From contig JAQWOM010000024.1 of NCBI GenBank assembly GCA_029245865.1, forward strand, positions 1 through 64,000: a stretch of DNA of 64,000 bases, in the 5' to 3' direction. Position numbers and translations under genes: made by a program. How positions within the stretch are numbered: position 1 is the stretch's first letter; every line of letters starts with the position of its first letter. Positions 8,212 through 16,042 of the stretch are shown here, piece after piece. Origin of the DNA: Planctomycetota bacterium. GTDB taxonomy: Bacteria; Planctomycetota; B15-G4. The notes under the pieces were generated by a model, which did no database searches, was not told the origin of the DNA, and saw nothing but the letters and a program-made list of their open reading frames with translations.

Positions 8212-10179
8212 TCAATTCAGCCTTCTGGAACGCCCGACCAGCACCAACAAAGCTGTCAGCCCTGCACCCAGTGCAGCCAAGACGCCAATCTGAACTCTGC
8301 CGCGTCGACCGGCGAGTCGCTCAGCTCGCTCCATGCTTGAGAGTGCGAGTTCAATGTTGGCCTGTGCCGTGACTGTTGTCCCACGCACGTCAGGGTTTTC
8401 TCTGCCGACCGCGGCCTCTGCAGCTCGGTACTCCTGGACGGCCTCCCCGAATCTCCCACGTTCAAAGGCAATGTTGCCAAGCAACAAATGCGCAGACGCC
8501 TGATTCTCCGGACTGGACTGAAGCACAACCTCTCGCAAGATCGCTTCAGCCGCAGACCAGCGCGTCTGAGCAATCCATTGCCTCGCGAGATCAAGTGACC
8601 CCGCATCGATCACGGGATTTTCCAGAGCCGATTCCTGCACGAGTTGCCCTTGCCAGCTTTCATGGGCAAGCGCTTCGACAGGGGCTCGCCCGTCGCGTAG
8701 CAAGACCTCCGACACGTCACCCACCGAAGACAGCACCTTGCTGCTCCAGAACCAGGAGAGTCCGCCGACACCGCCTTCCGGGGGCGGGAAGGCGACCTGG
8801 CTCAGAGCGGCCTCCCACTGAGCGGGCCTCGGAGCAGGGCCCCGAAACCCCATGAGGAGCATGTTCCGCGTTCCGGGAACACGCCCCATGACCGCATTGC
8901 CGAAAACCGCGTTGAAGGTGTGCGCCACGGCGCTCACGAGCGGGTCTTCGCGTCCAAGTCCGCCGAGGTTCAGAGCGGCCACACCGCCCTCCAGCAGGTG
9001 ATCACGGACGCTGGCGAAGAACTCCTCGGTGCACAGGTGCGCCGGCAGGTAGATCTGCTGCGCGTAAGCATCCATGAGAATCGCGCCGTAACGGGCGGAG
9101 TCCGCCACCAGGGCGATTCGACCGTCGACACCCTCGACCACATCGACGGCATCTGGCAGGTCAAACCAACGCCGGCCCAGCTCAACAATGCCCGAGTCAA
9201 TCTCCACACCACGCACGCGCACATCGGGATCGACTTCAAGAATCTGCCTTGCCATGGTTCCAGCAGCCAGGCCAATCACGAGAACATCGCGCTCTCCGTC
9301 GGCAGAACGTGGAGCCAAAAAAGCAGGCCCAAGAAAAGCGTCGAAGTACGTGCCTGACCAGAATTTCTCGGGATTGTAGAGGGAATGAAAACTGTCCAGG
9401 CCCTCGTTCAGTTGCAGCGCACGCGTGCCATCTTCCCACTCGACCACACGCGCCAGTTGATAGGGCGTCTCACGAGTTTCGAGCAGCGTCCCCTTCATGG
9501 GACCTGCGGCGGGTAGAAACGCCGCCGCCACGGGCAAGAGAAACAGGCCGAGCAGTGCCCCTGCCCCTCCCGTGCGGCGACCTTCCAGCCGCGCCACCAC
9601 AAGGGCCACCACCAGCAGCAAGGCGCCCGCCACACGCACGGCCCAGGACGAGCCCAGCGTGCCCAGCAAAAGGTGAGTGGCACCGAAGGTTCCCACCAGA
9701 CTTCCCAGGGTGCCTGCACCCAGGATTCTTCCGGTAACCCGCCCTGGCATTTGACGCACCTCCGTCGACACCTGCACGAGCCAAGGTGTCATGGCTCCCA
9801 GCACGAGCAACGGGAGACCCAGAGAGACCACGGAGACCAGCAGCGAGCCCCAGGTCACAAAGGGATACGCTTCAAGAAGAGGCAGTTCCGCAGGCATCAC
9901 TGCAGAACCGAGCCACGCCACGATGTCCGGAAGCGCAATCGACCAGCAGCCCGCCAGAAGCAAGAGCAGGGCCGGCCGCGGCCCTCGGCGCGCTTCTGCC
10001 CAGCGCCCCCCCAACCACTGACCGGCGGCAAGCGACGCGAGCACGACACCGATGACGCTGGTCCAGACAGGCTGGCTCTGCCCGAACCAGGGTGCCATGA
10101 GCCGGACCGCCATCAACTCCAGCACCATGACAACCGCGCCCGTCAGGGCAGCGATTGCGGCGAGCCATGCATTGCTCAA
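8212..10179 (-). CDS. Membrane protein fused to spermidine-synthase-like domain, with C-terminal TPR
   Basis: The product is 655 residues starting at a TTG that has a strong GGAGGA site 5 nt upstream. The N-terminal ~210 residues form several membrane helices (AALTGAVVMVLELMAVRLMAP and others). The middle holds a Rossmann methyltransferase-like core related to spermidine/spermine synthase: DVLVIGLAAGTMARQI, an acidic strand end VRGVEID, then YGAILMDAY. A TPR-like region follows (ASAHLLLGNIAFERGRFGEAV), then a final membrane helix near the C terminus. Such fusions are common in Planctomycetota and are usually annotated 'fused MFS/spermidine synthase'. Whether it makes polyamine is unproven. 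Confidence 0.8.
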   Translation of the reverse strand: MSNAWLAAIAALTGAVVMVLELMAVRLMAPWFGQSQPVWTSVIGVVLASLAAGQWLGGRWAEARRGPRPALLLLLAGCWSIALPDIVAWLGSAVMPAELPLLEAYPFVTWGSLLVSVVSLGLPLLVLGAMTPWLVQVSTEVRQMPGRVTGRILGAGTLGSLVGTFGATHLLLGTLGSSWAVRVAGALLLVVALVVARLEGRRTGGAGALLGLFLLPVAAAFLPAAGPMKGTLLETRETPYQLARVVEWEDGTRALQLNEGLDSFHSLYNPEKFWSGTYFDAFLGPAFLAPRSADGERDVLVIGLAAGTMARQILEVDPDVRVRGVEIDSGIVELGRRWFDLPDAVDVVEGVDGRIALVADSARYGAILMDAYAQQIYLPAHLCTEEFFASVRDHLLEGGVAALNLGGLGREDPLVSAVAHTFNAVFGNAVMGRVPGTRNMLLMGFRGPAPRPAQWEAALSQVAFPPPEGGVGGLSWFWSSKVLSSVGDVSEVLLRDGRAPVEALAHESWQGQLVQESALENPVIDAGSLDLARQWIAQTRWSAAEAILREVVLQSSPENQASAHLLLGNIAFERGRFGEAVQEYRAAEAAVGRENPDVRGTTVTAQANIELALSSMERAERLAGRRGRVQIGVLAALGAGLTALLVLVGRSRRLN

Positions 10180-10209
10180 ACGAGTCCTCCCCGGCAGTCC
10201 GGGATTTCG

Positions 10210-11592
10210 TCAGTCCTTGCTGGGCAGATTGGCATCCATGCCTTCGATGCGCTCACTCGCTGTGTACAGACCATAATCGCCCGAGTTGTTAAAGAAACGC
10301 GTCTCGAGCAGGTCACGCAGTGAGCGTTTGTAGATCTTGTCTTTCACCATGACTTCGCCGTTCACCGCAATGGTGACAGGCTTGTCCATGTCGACAATCT
10401 CGTCGTTGAGAAAGATGATCATCTCGAACACGTTGACGGTCTCGATGTCGACTTTGTTCGAACCAGGAGCCACGTGAACCTTGACGCTCGGAAAATCCGC
10501 GTCGTCGGGCTTTGCCGTCACGCGACGATTGATCACGGTCGCGGTGCACCAGTTGACACTCCCGAAGCGCACATCACCCAGCTTGTAAGAAAAGTCCGCC
10601 GGGTTCGGATCTTTCTGCCGAGCACCTAGCCACTCCTGGACCTTCACGAGTGAGTCCGCCGCGGGAGCCATGGACTCCCCCTCGACCTGAAGCACCTCGA
10701 CACTCACACCTTCCGATTCTGTCAGCGCCTCCAGCGACTCGGGCGCCGAATCCGCAGAGCCCTGCAGATACATCACCGGGATCTCTGCGAGGTTGCTGTA
10801 GATCACAGCCGGAGAGTCGACTGGCGAGGACCTGAGGAGCACTCCCGAGAAAAAGGGTGTCGTCCCGGCCAACTGCAGAGCATCGATTCCTGCTTCCCCC
10901 CAGCCGTCGAGAATCACTCGAGTTCGGTCGAAGGGCAGTTGCTCAAGCAACGTGCGATAAGCCGTGAACAGCACATACATGTTGTCATCGGCAGACCAAC
11001 TGCCCTCGGTCTCCAGTGACTCAGCCTTGCGCCCGGACCCTTTTTCGAGACCGATGGGTATCAAGACAATGAAGTTCTCGAGGAGAGCGCCAAATGCCTG
11101 CGTGGCCATCTCGCTCAGGCCGTCATCGAGATCTTTGCCCGTCAGACCAAGCGAAGACTTGAGACAGACAATGGCCGGCATGATCTCGCCACTCTTCACG
11201 CCCGCGGGGACCGACAACAACGACACGACGCGGCGTCCATCGCGATCCCACGGATCAGCAAACACGTGTCGGAAAAAACCTTTTCCGAAATCACTGCTCA
11301 ACGAACGATCAGGCTTCTTCGCAACTTCAAGTGCATAGTCCCAATCCCCCGTGTAAGCCAGCATGGAAAGATCGGCCTTCGCTTTCTTGCCCGCCTTGGA
11401 CATCGCCGTTTCCAGCTTGCCGAGCGCTTCAAGTTGGTTCTTGCGATCATCTTCGTCGAGAGCCGTGAAGAACGCGTCGATCTCCTTGCCCATCTTGGCG
11501 AGATCGCGATCAGAAACTCCGGAGCGCGCTTCGCCGTCACCTCCTTGGGGCAACATGAGCAGTGCAGGGATCAGTAGCAAACTCGCGATCAT
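10210..11592 (-). CDS. Secreted alpha/beta-hydrolase-like protein lacking the catalytic serine
   Basis: The product is 460 residues. The ATG is preceded by AGGAG at 7 nt spacing. It has a signal peptide (LLLIPALLMLPQG), then a lysine-rich helical segment, then an esterase/PHB-depolymerase-like core (IVLIPIGLEKG, VILDGWGEAGIDA, IPVMYLQGSAD). The nucleophile elbow should be G-x-S-x-G but reads GWGEAG, so the serine is absent. The C-terminal ~110 residues (VNVFEMIIFLNDEIVDM, VTIAVNGEVM) form an Ig-like domain seen in related exported planctomycete proteins. It is probably a binding protein or inactive esterase. It lies downstream of the TPR gene, separated by a 9-bp perfect hairpin. Confidence 0.7.
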   Translation of the reverse strand: MIASLLLIPALLMLPQGGDGEARSGVSDRDLAKMGKEIDAFFTALDEDDRKNQLEALGKLETAMSKAGKKAKADLSMLAYTGDWDYALEVAKKPDRSLSSDFGKGFFRHVFADPWDRDGRRVVSLLSVPAGVKSGEIMPAIVCLKSSLGLTGKDLDDGLSEMATQAFGALLENFIVLIPIGLEKGSGRKAESLETEGSWSADDNMYVLFTAYRTLLEQLPFDRTRVILDGWGEAGIDALQLAGTTPFFSGVLLRSSPVDSPAVIYSNLAEIPVMYLQGSADSAPESLEALTESEGVSVEVLQVEGESMAPAADSLVKVQEWLGARQKDPNPADFSYKLGDVRFGSVNWCTATVINRRVTAKPDDADFPSVKVHVAPGSNKVDIETVNVFEMIIFLNDEIVDMDKPVTIAVNGEVMVKDKIYKRSLRDLLETRFFNNSGDYGLYTASERIEGMDANLPSKD

Positions 11593-11647
11593 CGGAAGCT
11601 CTCCTGGTTAGCACCGCCACTCAGCGGGCGGCCTACTGGGGACGGAG

Positions 11648-11668
11648 ATTCGCAGGCGTCCTGCGAAT
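11648..11668. terminator. Perfect 9-bp hairpin between two secreted-protein genes
   Basis: ATTCGCAGG (11648-11656), loop CGT, and CCTGCGAAT (11660-11668) form a perfect 9-bp stem. Flanking GGAGA and TCTCC can extend it with an internal loop. It lies between two minus-strand genes, about 50 nt after the TPR stop codon. It is probably a processing site or a terminator lacking a U-tract, and would separate expression of the two neighbours. Confidence 0.5.
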
Positions 11669-11720
11669 TGACGAACTCTCCGCTAAACAAGTGTAGCGAG
11701 CCCGTGAAGCGGTTCACAAC

Positions 11721-13190
11721 TCATCGTGCACCTGGGTCAGGCAAACGCCCGGCCAAGAAGCGGAGATAGAGTGCGCGGTCGCGCTCAGGCTCCTCCGCAA
11801 GGAGTCCGTCAAGCAGATGGACGGCTTCAGCCCGCTGACCGGACGGATTTTTCAGATGCCATGCCGCAAGATTCTCGCGTGCGTCCTCGGAGCCTGGAAG
11901 CATGGCGGACTCCTCCAGGAGCTTGCGTGACAAGGCGAAATCTTTTGCACCAGCAGCCGATAAAGCAGCATCGTTGATGACATCCGCTCTCCCCGGAAGC
12001 AGAAGCATCACTTCTCTCCAGGCCTGCTGGGCCTCCTCGTGCCGCCCGGCCCGCCACAAGGTGATCGCACGATTGCGTGCCGCCCGCTCATCTCGAGCCT
12101 CGATGGCCCTCACCACCTCGTAAACAGCGAACGACTCTTCCCAACGTCGTGCGAGTCCCAACGAATCCGCGATGTCGAGCAAGACCGTATAGGCCTCCCA
12201 ATCACGCGCCGCCGCATGAGGCTGCATCAGAGCCACGGCCTCGATGTGTCGATCCAGTCGCATCAGGAGAAGCGCGTGCGCACGGTCAAATTCCGCCGTG
12301 CGCTCATGGCCGCGGCGCGCGACCTCTGCAAACGCACGCTCGGCTTCATCAATCTGGCCTAGCTCATCCAGCGCATGTGCCATCGCCCATGAAATCGTCA
12401 TCGACGGCTGTCCGTCTGACGCTTGCGCGAGTTGACGAAGTCGATCGAGTCGCAAAGCGGCATGCTCCCGATCCGGATAAATCGCCAGCAACACGCCAAA
12501 AAGACCTGCTGAATCTGCCCCTGCCTTCAGTGCGCGCTCCCAGGCCTCCGTCGCCTTCAAACGATCACCTACCGCCGCAAAGGCCTCTGACAAGGCAAGC
12601 GCGAATACGGCACGAGCAGGTTCAGCATCCGAGGCTCGCTGAAACCACGGGAGACTCCTGGAACCAGAGGCCTCTGCATCCTCTGCCGCGAACTCCGACA
12701 CAAAGCGAAGATCCCTGACCATCCAGCCCCTCAGAAATGCGGCATAGGCATCACCCTGCTCCGACCAGGATTTTTCGAGATCGACCATGAGCTGAGATCC
12801 ATGCCCGGCTTGCAACCGAGCGGCAAACCACCATTCGCGTGACGAGTCAGGCAAGTCGTCGGAACCCGCTTCCACAGCTCGACCCAGGAATTCGATCGAT
12901 CTGGCCAGGAGAGCCCGACCCAGGTTGCGCGAGAATTCATCGCCACCCATGAGCAGAATGGACTTCTCGTAACTTGCACGTCCGATCCAGGCGACAGCTG
13001 CGAGGTCCTCGGGATCCTCGAGCATTTGAAGCTCGGCCCGGTTCATGAGCTCATCCCACTGACCCGCGTCAGCCAGACCTTCGTAGCCCTCATTCGAGTC
13101 CTGCCCAATCGAGCCAGGCGTCAGACCCAACGCCATCGGCCCCACGAGCAACAACAGGGCAAACGTGAAGAGGCTGAATGAGAACGGCAC
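11721..13190 (-). CDS. Secreted TPR-repeat protein
   Basis: The product is 489 residues from a GTG start with an N-terminal signal peptide or anchor (FSLFTFALLLLVGPMALG). The body consists of tetratricopeptide-like helix pairs (for example ARAVFALALSEAFAAVGDRLKA, NRAITLWRAGRHEEAQQAWREV, NLAAWHLKNPSGQRAEAVHLL). TPR arrays are protein-interaction scaffolds; this one should act in the periplasm or at the membrane. It ends 8 nt before... purM lies upstream on the same strand, its stop 8 nt from this start, so the two may share a transcript. No partner can be named. Confidence 0.8.
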   Translation of the reverse strand: MPFSFSLFTFALLLLVGPMALGLTPGSIGQDSNEGYEGLADAGQWDELMNRAELQMLEDPEDLAAVAWIGRASYEKSILLMGGDEFSRNLGRALLARSIEFLGRAVEAGSDDLPDSSREWWFAARLQAGHGSQLMVDLEKSWSEQGDAYAAFLRGWMVRDLRFVSEFAAEDAEASGSRSLPWFQRASDAEPARAVFALALSEAFAAVGDRLKATEAWERALKAGADSAGLFGVLLAIYPDREHAALRLDRLRQLAQASDGQPSMTISWAMAHALDELGQIDEAERAFAEVARRGHERTAEFDRAHALLLMRLDRHIEAVALMQPHAAARDWEAYTVLLDIADSLGLARRWEESFAVYEVVRAIEARDERAARNRAITLWRAGRHEEAQQAWREVMLLLPGRADVINDAALSAAGAKDFALSRKLLEESAMLPGSEDARENLAAWHLKNPSGQRAEAVHLLDGLLAEEPERDRALYLRFLAGRLPDPGAR

Positions 13191-13198
13191 GTCAGGAA

Positions 13199-14260
13199 TT
13201 ACAGCTCACGACTGCCCTCGTAACGAACTCCTCGCTCAGCCGCCTCGAGATGCCCAACCAGCGTGGGCGTCGCCCCCCGCTTGCCAAGGTCGTCAAGGAC
13301 CCGATCTGCCTGCGATCTTTCGACCACAAGAATCATGCCCACGCCCATGTTGAATGTGCGATCCATCTCATCGCGGTCGACAGGCCCCAGCCGTGCCATC
13401 TCGGCGAAAAGCGGGGGAACCTCCCACGCATCACGATTCACCACCGCCCCCACGCCTTCTGGAAGCACCCGCGGGAGATTGTCGGTAAATCCGCCGCCCG
13501 TGATGTGAGCCAAGGCATGCAAACCCGAATCTTTCAACAACGGCCCCAGTTCAGGGAGGTAGCAACGATGCGTGGCGAGCAACGCATCACCCACCGAGCC
13601 CTCCAAGCCCGGCAGTGTGTCGTCCGGCGACAGACCCGCATTCTCAAAGAGAATCTTCTGCGCCAGTGAGTATCCGTTGGTATGCAAACCCGTTGACGGA
13701 AGGCCAATCAGCACATCGTTTGCGGTGACGCGCTCCGGACCCAACACATCAGCCCGATCTACAACACCGACGATGAACCCCGCCAGATCGAAGTCGCCCC
13801 GGCCGTAGAGCCCAGGCATCTCCGCAGTCTCGCCACCGATCAACGCCACGCCCTGCTCCTGGCAAGCGTTCGCAAAGCCAGACACAATCGACTCCACCAT
13901 CCCGGGCTCAAAGTGACCCGCGGCCACGTAGTCCATGAAGAACAGCGGGTGAGCGCCCATCACCAAGATGTCATCAATGCAGTGATTCACAAGGTCTGCG
14001 CCGACGGTATGAAACCGCTGCATCCGCCGCGCGACCATGAGCTTCGTCCCGACGCCATCCGTACTCGACACGAGCACAGGCTCTTTCATGTCACCGAAGT
14101 CTGCCTTGAACAGCGCTCCAAAGCTCCCCAGTCCGGTGAGCACGCGAGGATCCTTATGCGTCGCCTTGGCCATGTCGCCGACACTCTTCAGAGCCGTCGT
14201 CACGGCATCGATGTCGACACCTGCATCCTTGTAAGTGAGTGGTGATTTCTCGGCTACCAT
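13199..14260 (-). CDS. purM: Phosphoribosylformylglycinamidine cyclo-ligase (AIR synthetase)
   Basis: The product is 353 residues, the usual length for PurM. It starts with the conserved LTYKDAGVDIDA motif. It has the ATP-binding segment VLVSSTDGVGTKLMVA, then VNHCIDDILVMGAHPLFFMDY, GGETAEMPGLY and ITGGGFTDNLPRVLP. All of these are PurM signatures. The enzyme closes formylglycinamidine ribonucleotide to AIR in purine synthesis, in the cytoplasm. The start codon overlaps the end of the upstream NUDIX gene by 7 nt, so the two are co-transcribed and probably translationally coupled. Confidence 0.95.
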   Translation of the reverse strand: MVAEKSPLTYKDAGVDIDAVTTALKSVGDMAKATHKDPRVLTGLGSFGALFKADFGDMKEPVLVSSTDGVGTKLMVARRMQRFHTVGADLVNHCIDDILVMGAHPLFFMDYVAAGHFEPGMVESIVSGFANACQEQGVALIGGETAEMPGLYGRGDFDLAGFIVGVVDRADVLGPERVTANDVLIGLPSTGLHTNGYSLAQKILFENAGLSPDDTLPGLEGSVGDALLATHRCYLPELGPLLKDSGLHALAHITGGGFTDNLPRVLPEGVGAVVNRDAWEVPPLFAEMARLGPVDRDEMDRTFNMGVGMILVVERSQADRVLDDLGKRGATPTLVGHLEAAERGVRYEGSREL

Positions 14261-14760
14261 GCGCGCGATTCTCCGGTCCTGAGCCGTTCGAGAACGGCAC
14301 GGTTGTTTGCAAAGGCTATATCCCGAGGGAGTTCATCGAGGGACACCCAGGCCACCTCGGAGCACTCATCTCCCGGCTCCAGTTCACCGTCCACTTCCTC
14401 ACCTCCATAAACCACCAGGAGAGAAGGCTTGCGAGGATCGTCGGGAGTTGTGAAGACATCCACAAGCCCCGTGAGCTTGACGATCAAGCCCGTCTCCTCG
14501 CGGACCTCCCGGATGGCCGTGGCCTCGATGGTCTCATCGACCTCCTGATAGCCTGCCGGCAGGCCCCAGAGCCCTTCATATGGAGAGATCGTCCGACGGC
14601 ACAAGAGCACTTCACGCTCGCGGCAAACCGCCACAGCGGCCGCAGGAACGGGGTTCTCCCAGGCGATATGAGCACAGCTCGGACAAACCTGCCGGGACCG
14701 ACCCTCGATCTCCTGGGGCTGCAGACGGTCACCGCACGCGATGCAAAATCGGGGGAACAT
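14254..14760 (-). CDS. Zinc-ribbon NUDIX hydrolase
   Basis: The product is 168 residues. An N-terminal zinc ribbon (Cys6, Cys9, Cys26, Cys29) precedes a NUDIX domain. The NUDIX box is complete: GYQEVDETIEATAIREVREETG fits G-x5-E-x7-REV-x-EE-x-G, though the first glycine sits within a PAGYQE turn. Such proteins resemble NudC-like or ADP-ribose-pyrophosphatase-like housecleaning enzymes that split nucleoside diphosphate derivatives. The substrate cannot be told from sequence. It is the first gene of a short minus-strand unit with purM and is divergent from dxr. Confidence 0.85.
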   Translation of the reverse strand: MFPRFCIACGDRLQPQEIEGRSRQVCPSCAHIAWENPVPAAAVAVCREREVLLCRRTISPYEGLWGLPAGYQEVDETIEATAIREVREETGLIVKLTGLVDVFTTPDDPRKPSLLVVYGGEEVDGELEPGDECSEVAWVSLDELPRDIAFANNRAVLERLRTGESRAW

Positions 14761-14790
14761 CCGGCGGAGGATACCAGAGGGGCCTCGCGC

Positions 14791-14819
14791 TATAATCGCC
14801 GGGATTCCATCTGGAATCC
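14791..14819 (+). promoter_or_regulatory. Candidate dxr-rseP promoter -10 with a start-site dyad
   Basis: A perfect TATAAT lies at 14791-14796; no good -35 is visible at normal spacing. Immediately downstream, GGATTCCA (14802-14809) and TGGAATCC (14812-14819) form a perfect 8-bp inverted repeat with a 2-nt gap. If the -10 is real, transcription would start inside this dyad. It could then be an operator or a 5'-terminal stabilising hairpin of the dxr mRNA. Confidence 0.5.
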
Positions 14820-14870
14820 GAGGACAAGCCCTCGGTCCAGCGCTCGTTCTTGTCCCTGGTGGCTCTCACG

Positions 14871-16034
14871 GTGAAACGCATCCTCGTCCTTGGGTCGACC
14901 GGTTCCGTCGGCAAGCAGACCCTCGACGTACTTTCCGGGCTCCAGGAAACCCACCAGGTCGTGGGGCTCTCGGCCCACACCTCCGTCGACGCCCTGGCTT
15001 CCCAGGCCCGGGATGTGTCTGCCGAAGCCGTCTGCTTGACAGGCGCAGAGGCGACCAACGAACTGCGCCGCGACATCCAGCGGCTTCCCCCGGGCTGTCG
15101 GCTTCTCGAAGGTGCCGACGGGCTTGTTGAGCTCGTCGAATCCACCCAGCCGGACGTGGTCGTCTGCTCCATCACAGGAGCCGCGGGACTTCGCTCCTCG
15201 CTTGCAGCGGCCTCCTCGGGTGCCGTGGTGGCACTTGCCAACAAAGAGAGCCTGGTTCTCGCCGGCCATCTCATCAAAGAGGCGTGTGCCCGCTCAGGCT
15301 CCGTCCTGATTCCAGTCGACAGCGAGCACTCCGCCATTGCTCAGTGCCTTGAGGGGCAAGATCGCAACGGTTTACGGCGCATCATCCTTACAGCCTCGGG
15401 AGGGCCGTTTCGAGGCTGGGACAGCGCGGCGCTGGCCAGCGTCACAGTCGAGCAAGCGCTCAAGCACCCCTCATGGGAGATGGGTCCTCGCATCACGGTC
15501 GACAGTGCCACACTCATGAACAAAGGCCTTGAGGTCATCGAGGCGTGCCACCTCTTCGACGTGAGTCAGGACAAAGTCGACGTCGTTGTCCACCCCCAGA
15601 GCATCGTGCACTCCATGGTCGAATATGTAGACGGAGCACTGCTCGCACAACTCAGCCCACCGGATATGCGCTTGCCGATCCGCTATGCACTTGGCTATCC
15701 GGCCCGGCTCTCCAGCCCCGAGGGCCCTGCAGATCTCAATCGACTCAACGGACTCACATTCGAGTCTCCTGACCGCGAGACGTTTCGCTGCCTCTCCCTC
15801 GCCGAGCGAGCTGCGCGCGAAGGAGGACTGGCGGGAACCATCCTCAACGCCGCGAATGAGATTGCCGTCGAGGCCTTTCTCGCCGGACGCCTGCCCTTCC
15901 AGGAGATTCCTGACGTGGTTCAGGACGCCCTCGACACCTTTCCATCTCAACTCGATCCTGGACTGCAGTCGATCCTTGAAACGGACGCGGCTGTCCGCAC
16001 TCACTCAACGTCCATTCTCCAGCCGTCTCGTTAA
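14871..16034 (+). CDS. dxr: 1-deoxy-D-xylulose 5-phosphate reductoisomerase
   Basis: The GTG at 14871 is chosen because the protein then starts at MKRILVLGSTGSVGKQTLDV, the canonical NADPH-binding start of Dxr; a TTG at 14850 is also in frame. Length is 387 residues, as expected. Other signatures are VALANKESLVLAG, PVDSEHSAIAQCL, LTASGGPF, HPSWEMGPRITVDSATLMNK and VHPQSIVHSMVEY. The enzyme makes MEP in the non-mevalonate isoprenoid pathway. It is followed 8 nt later by rseP, a common arrangement, and then by a UbiA-family prenyltransferase, so the operon mixes isoprenoid supply and use. Confidence 0.96.
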   Translation: MKRILVLGSTGSVGKQTLDVLSGLQETHQVVGLSAHTSVDALASQARDVSAEAVCLTGAEATNELRRDIQRLPPGCRLLEGADGLVELVESTQPDVVVCSITGAAGLRSSLAAASSGAVVALANKESLVLAGHLIKEACARSGSVLIPVDSEHSAIAQCLEGQDRNGLRRIILTASGGPFRGWDSAALASVTVEQALKHPSWEMGPRITVDSATLMNKGLEVIEACHLFDVSQDKVDVVVHPQSIVHSMVEYVDGALLAQLSPPDMRLPIRYALGYPARLSSPEGPADLNRLNGLTFESPDRETFRCLSLAERAAREGGLAGTILNAANEIAVEAFLAGRLPFQEIPDVVQDALDTFPSQLDPGLQSILETDAAVRTHSTSILQPSR

Positions 16035-16042
16035 GAGCCTTC

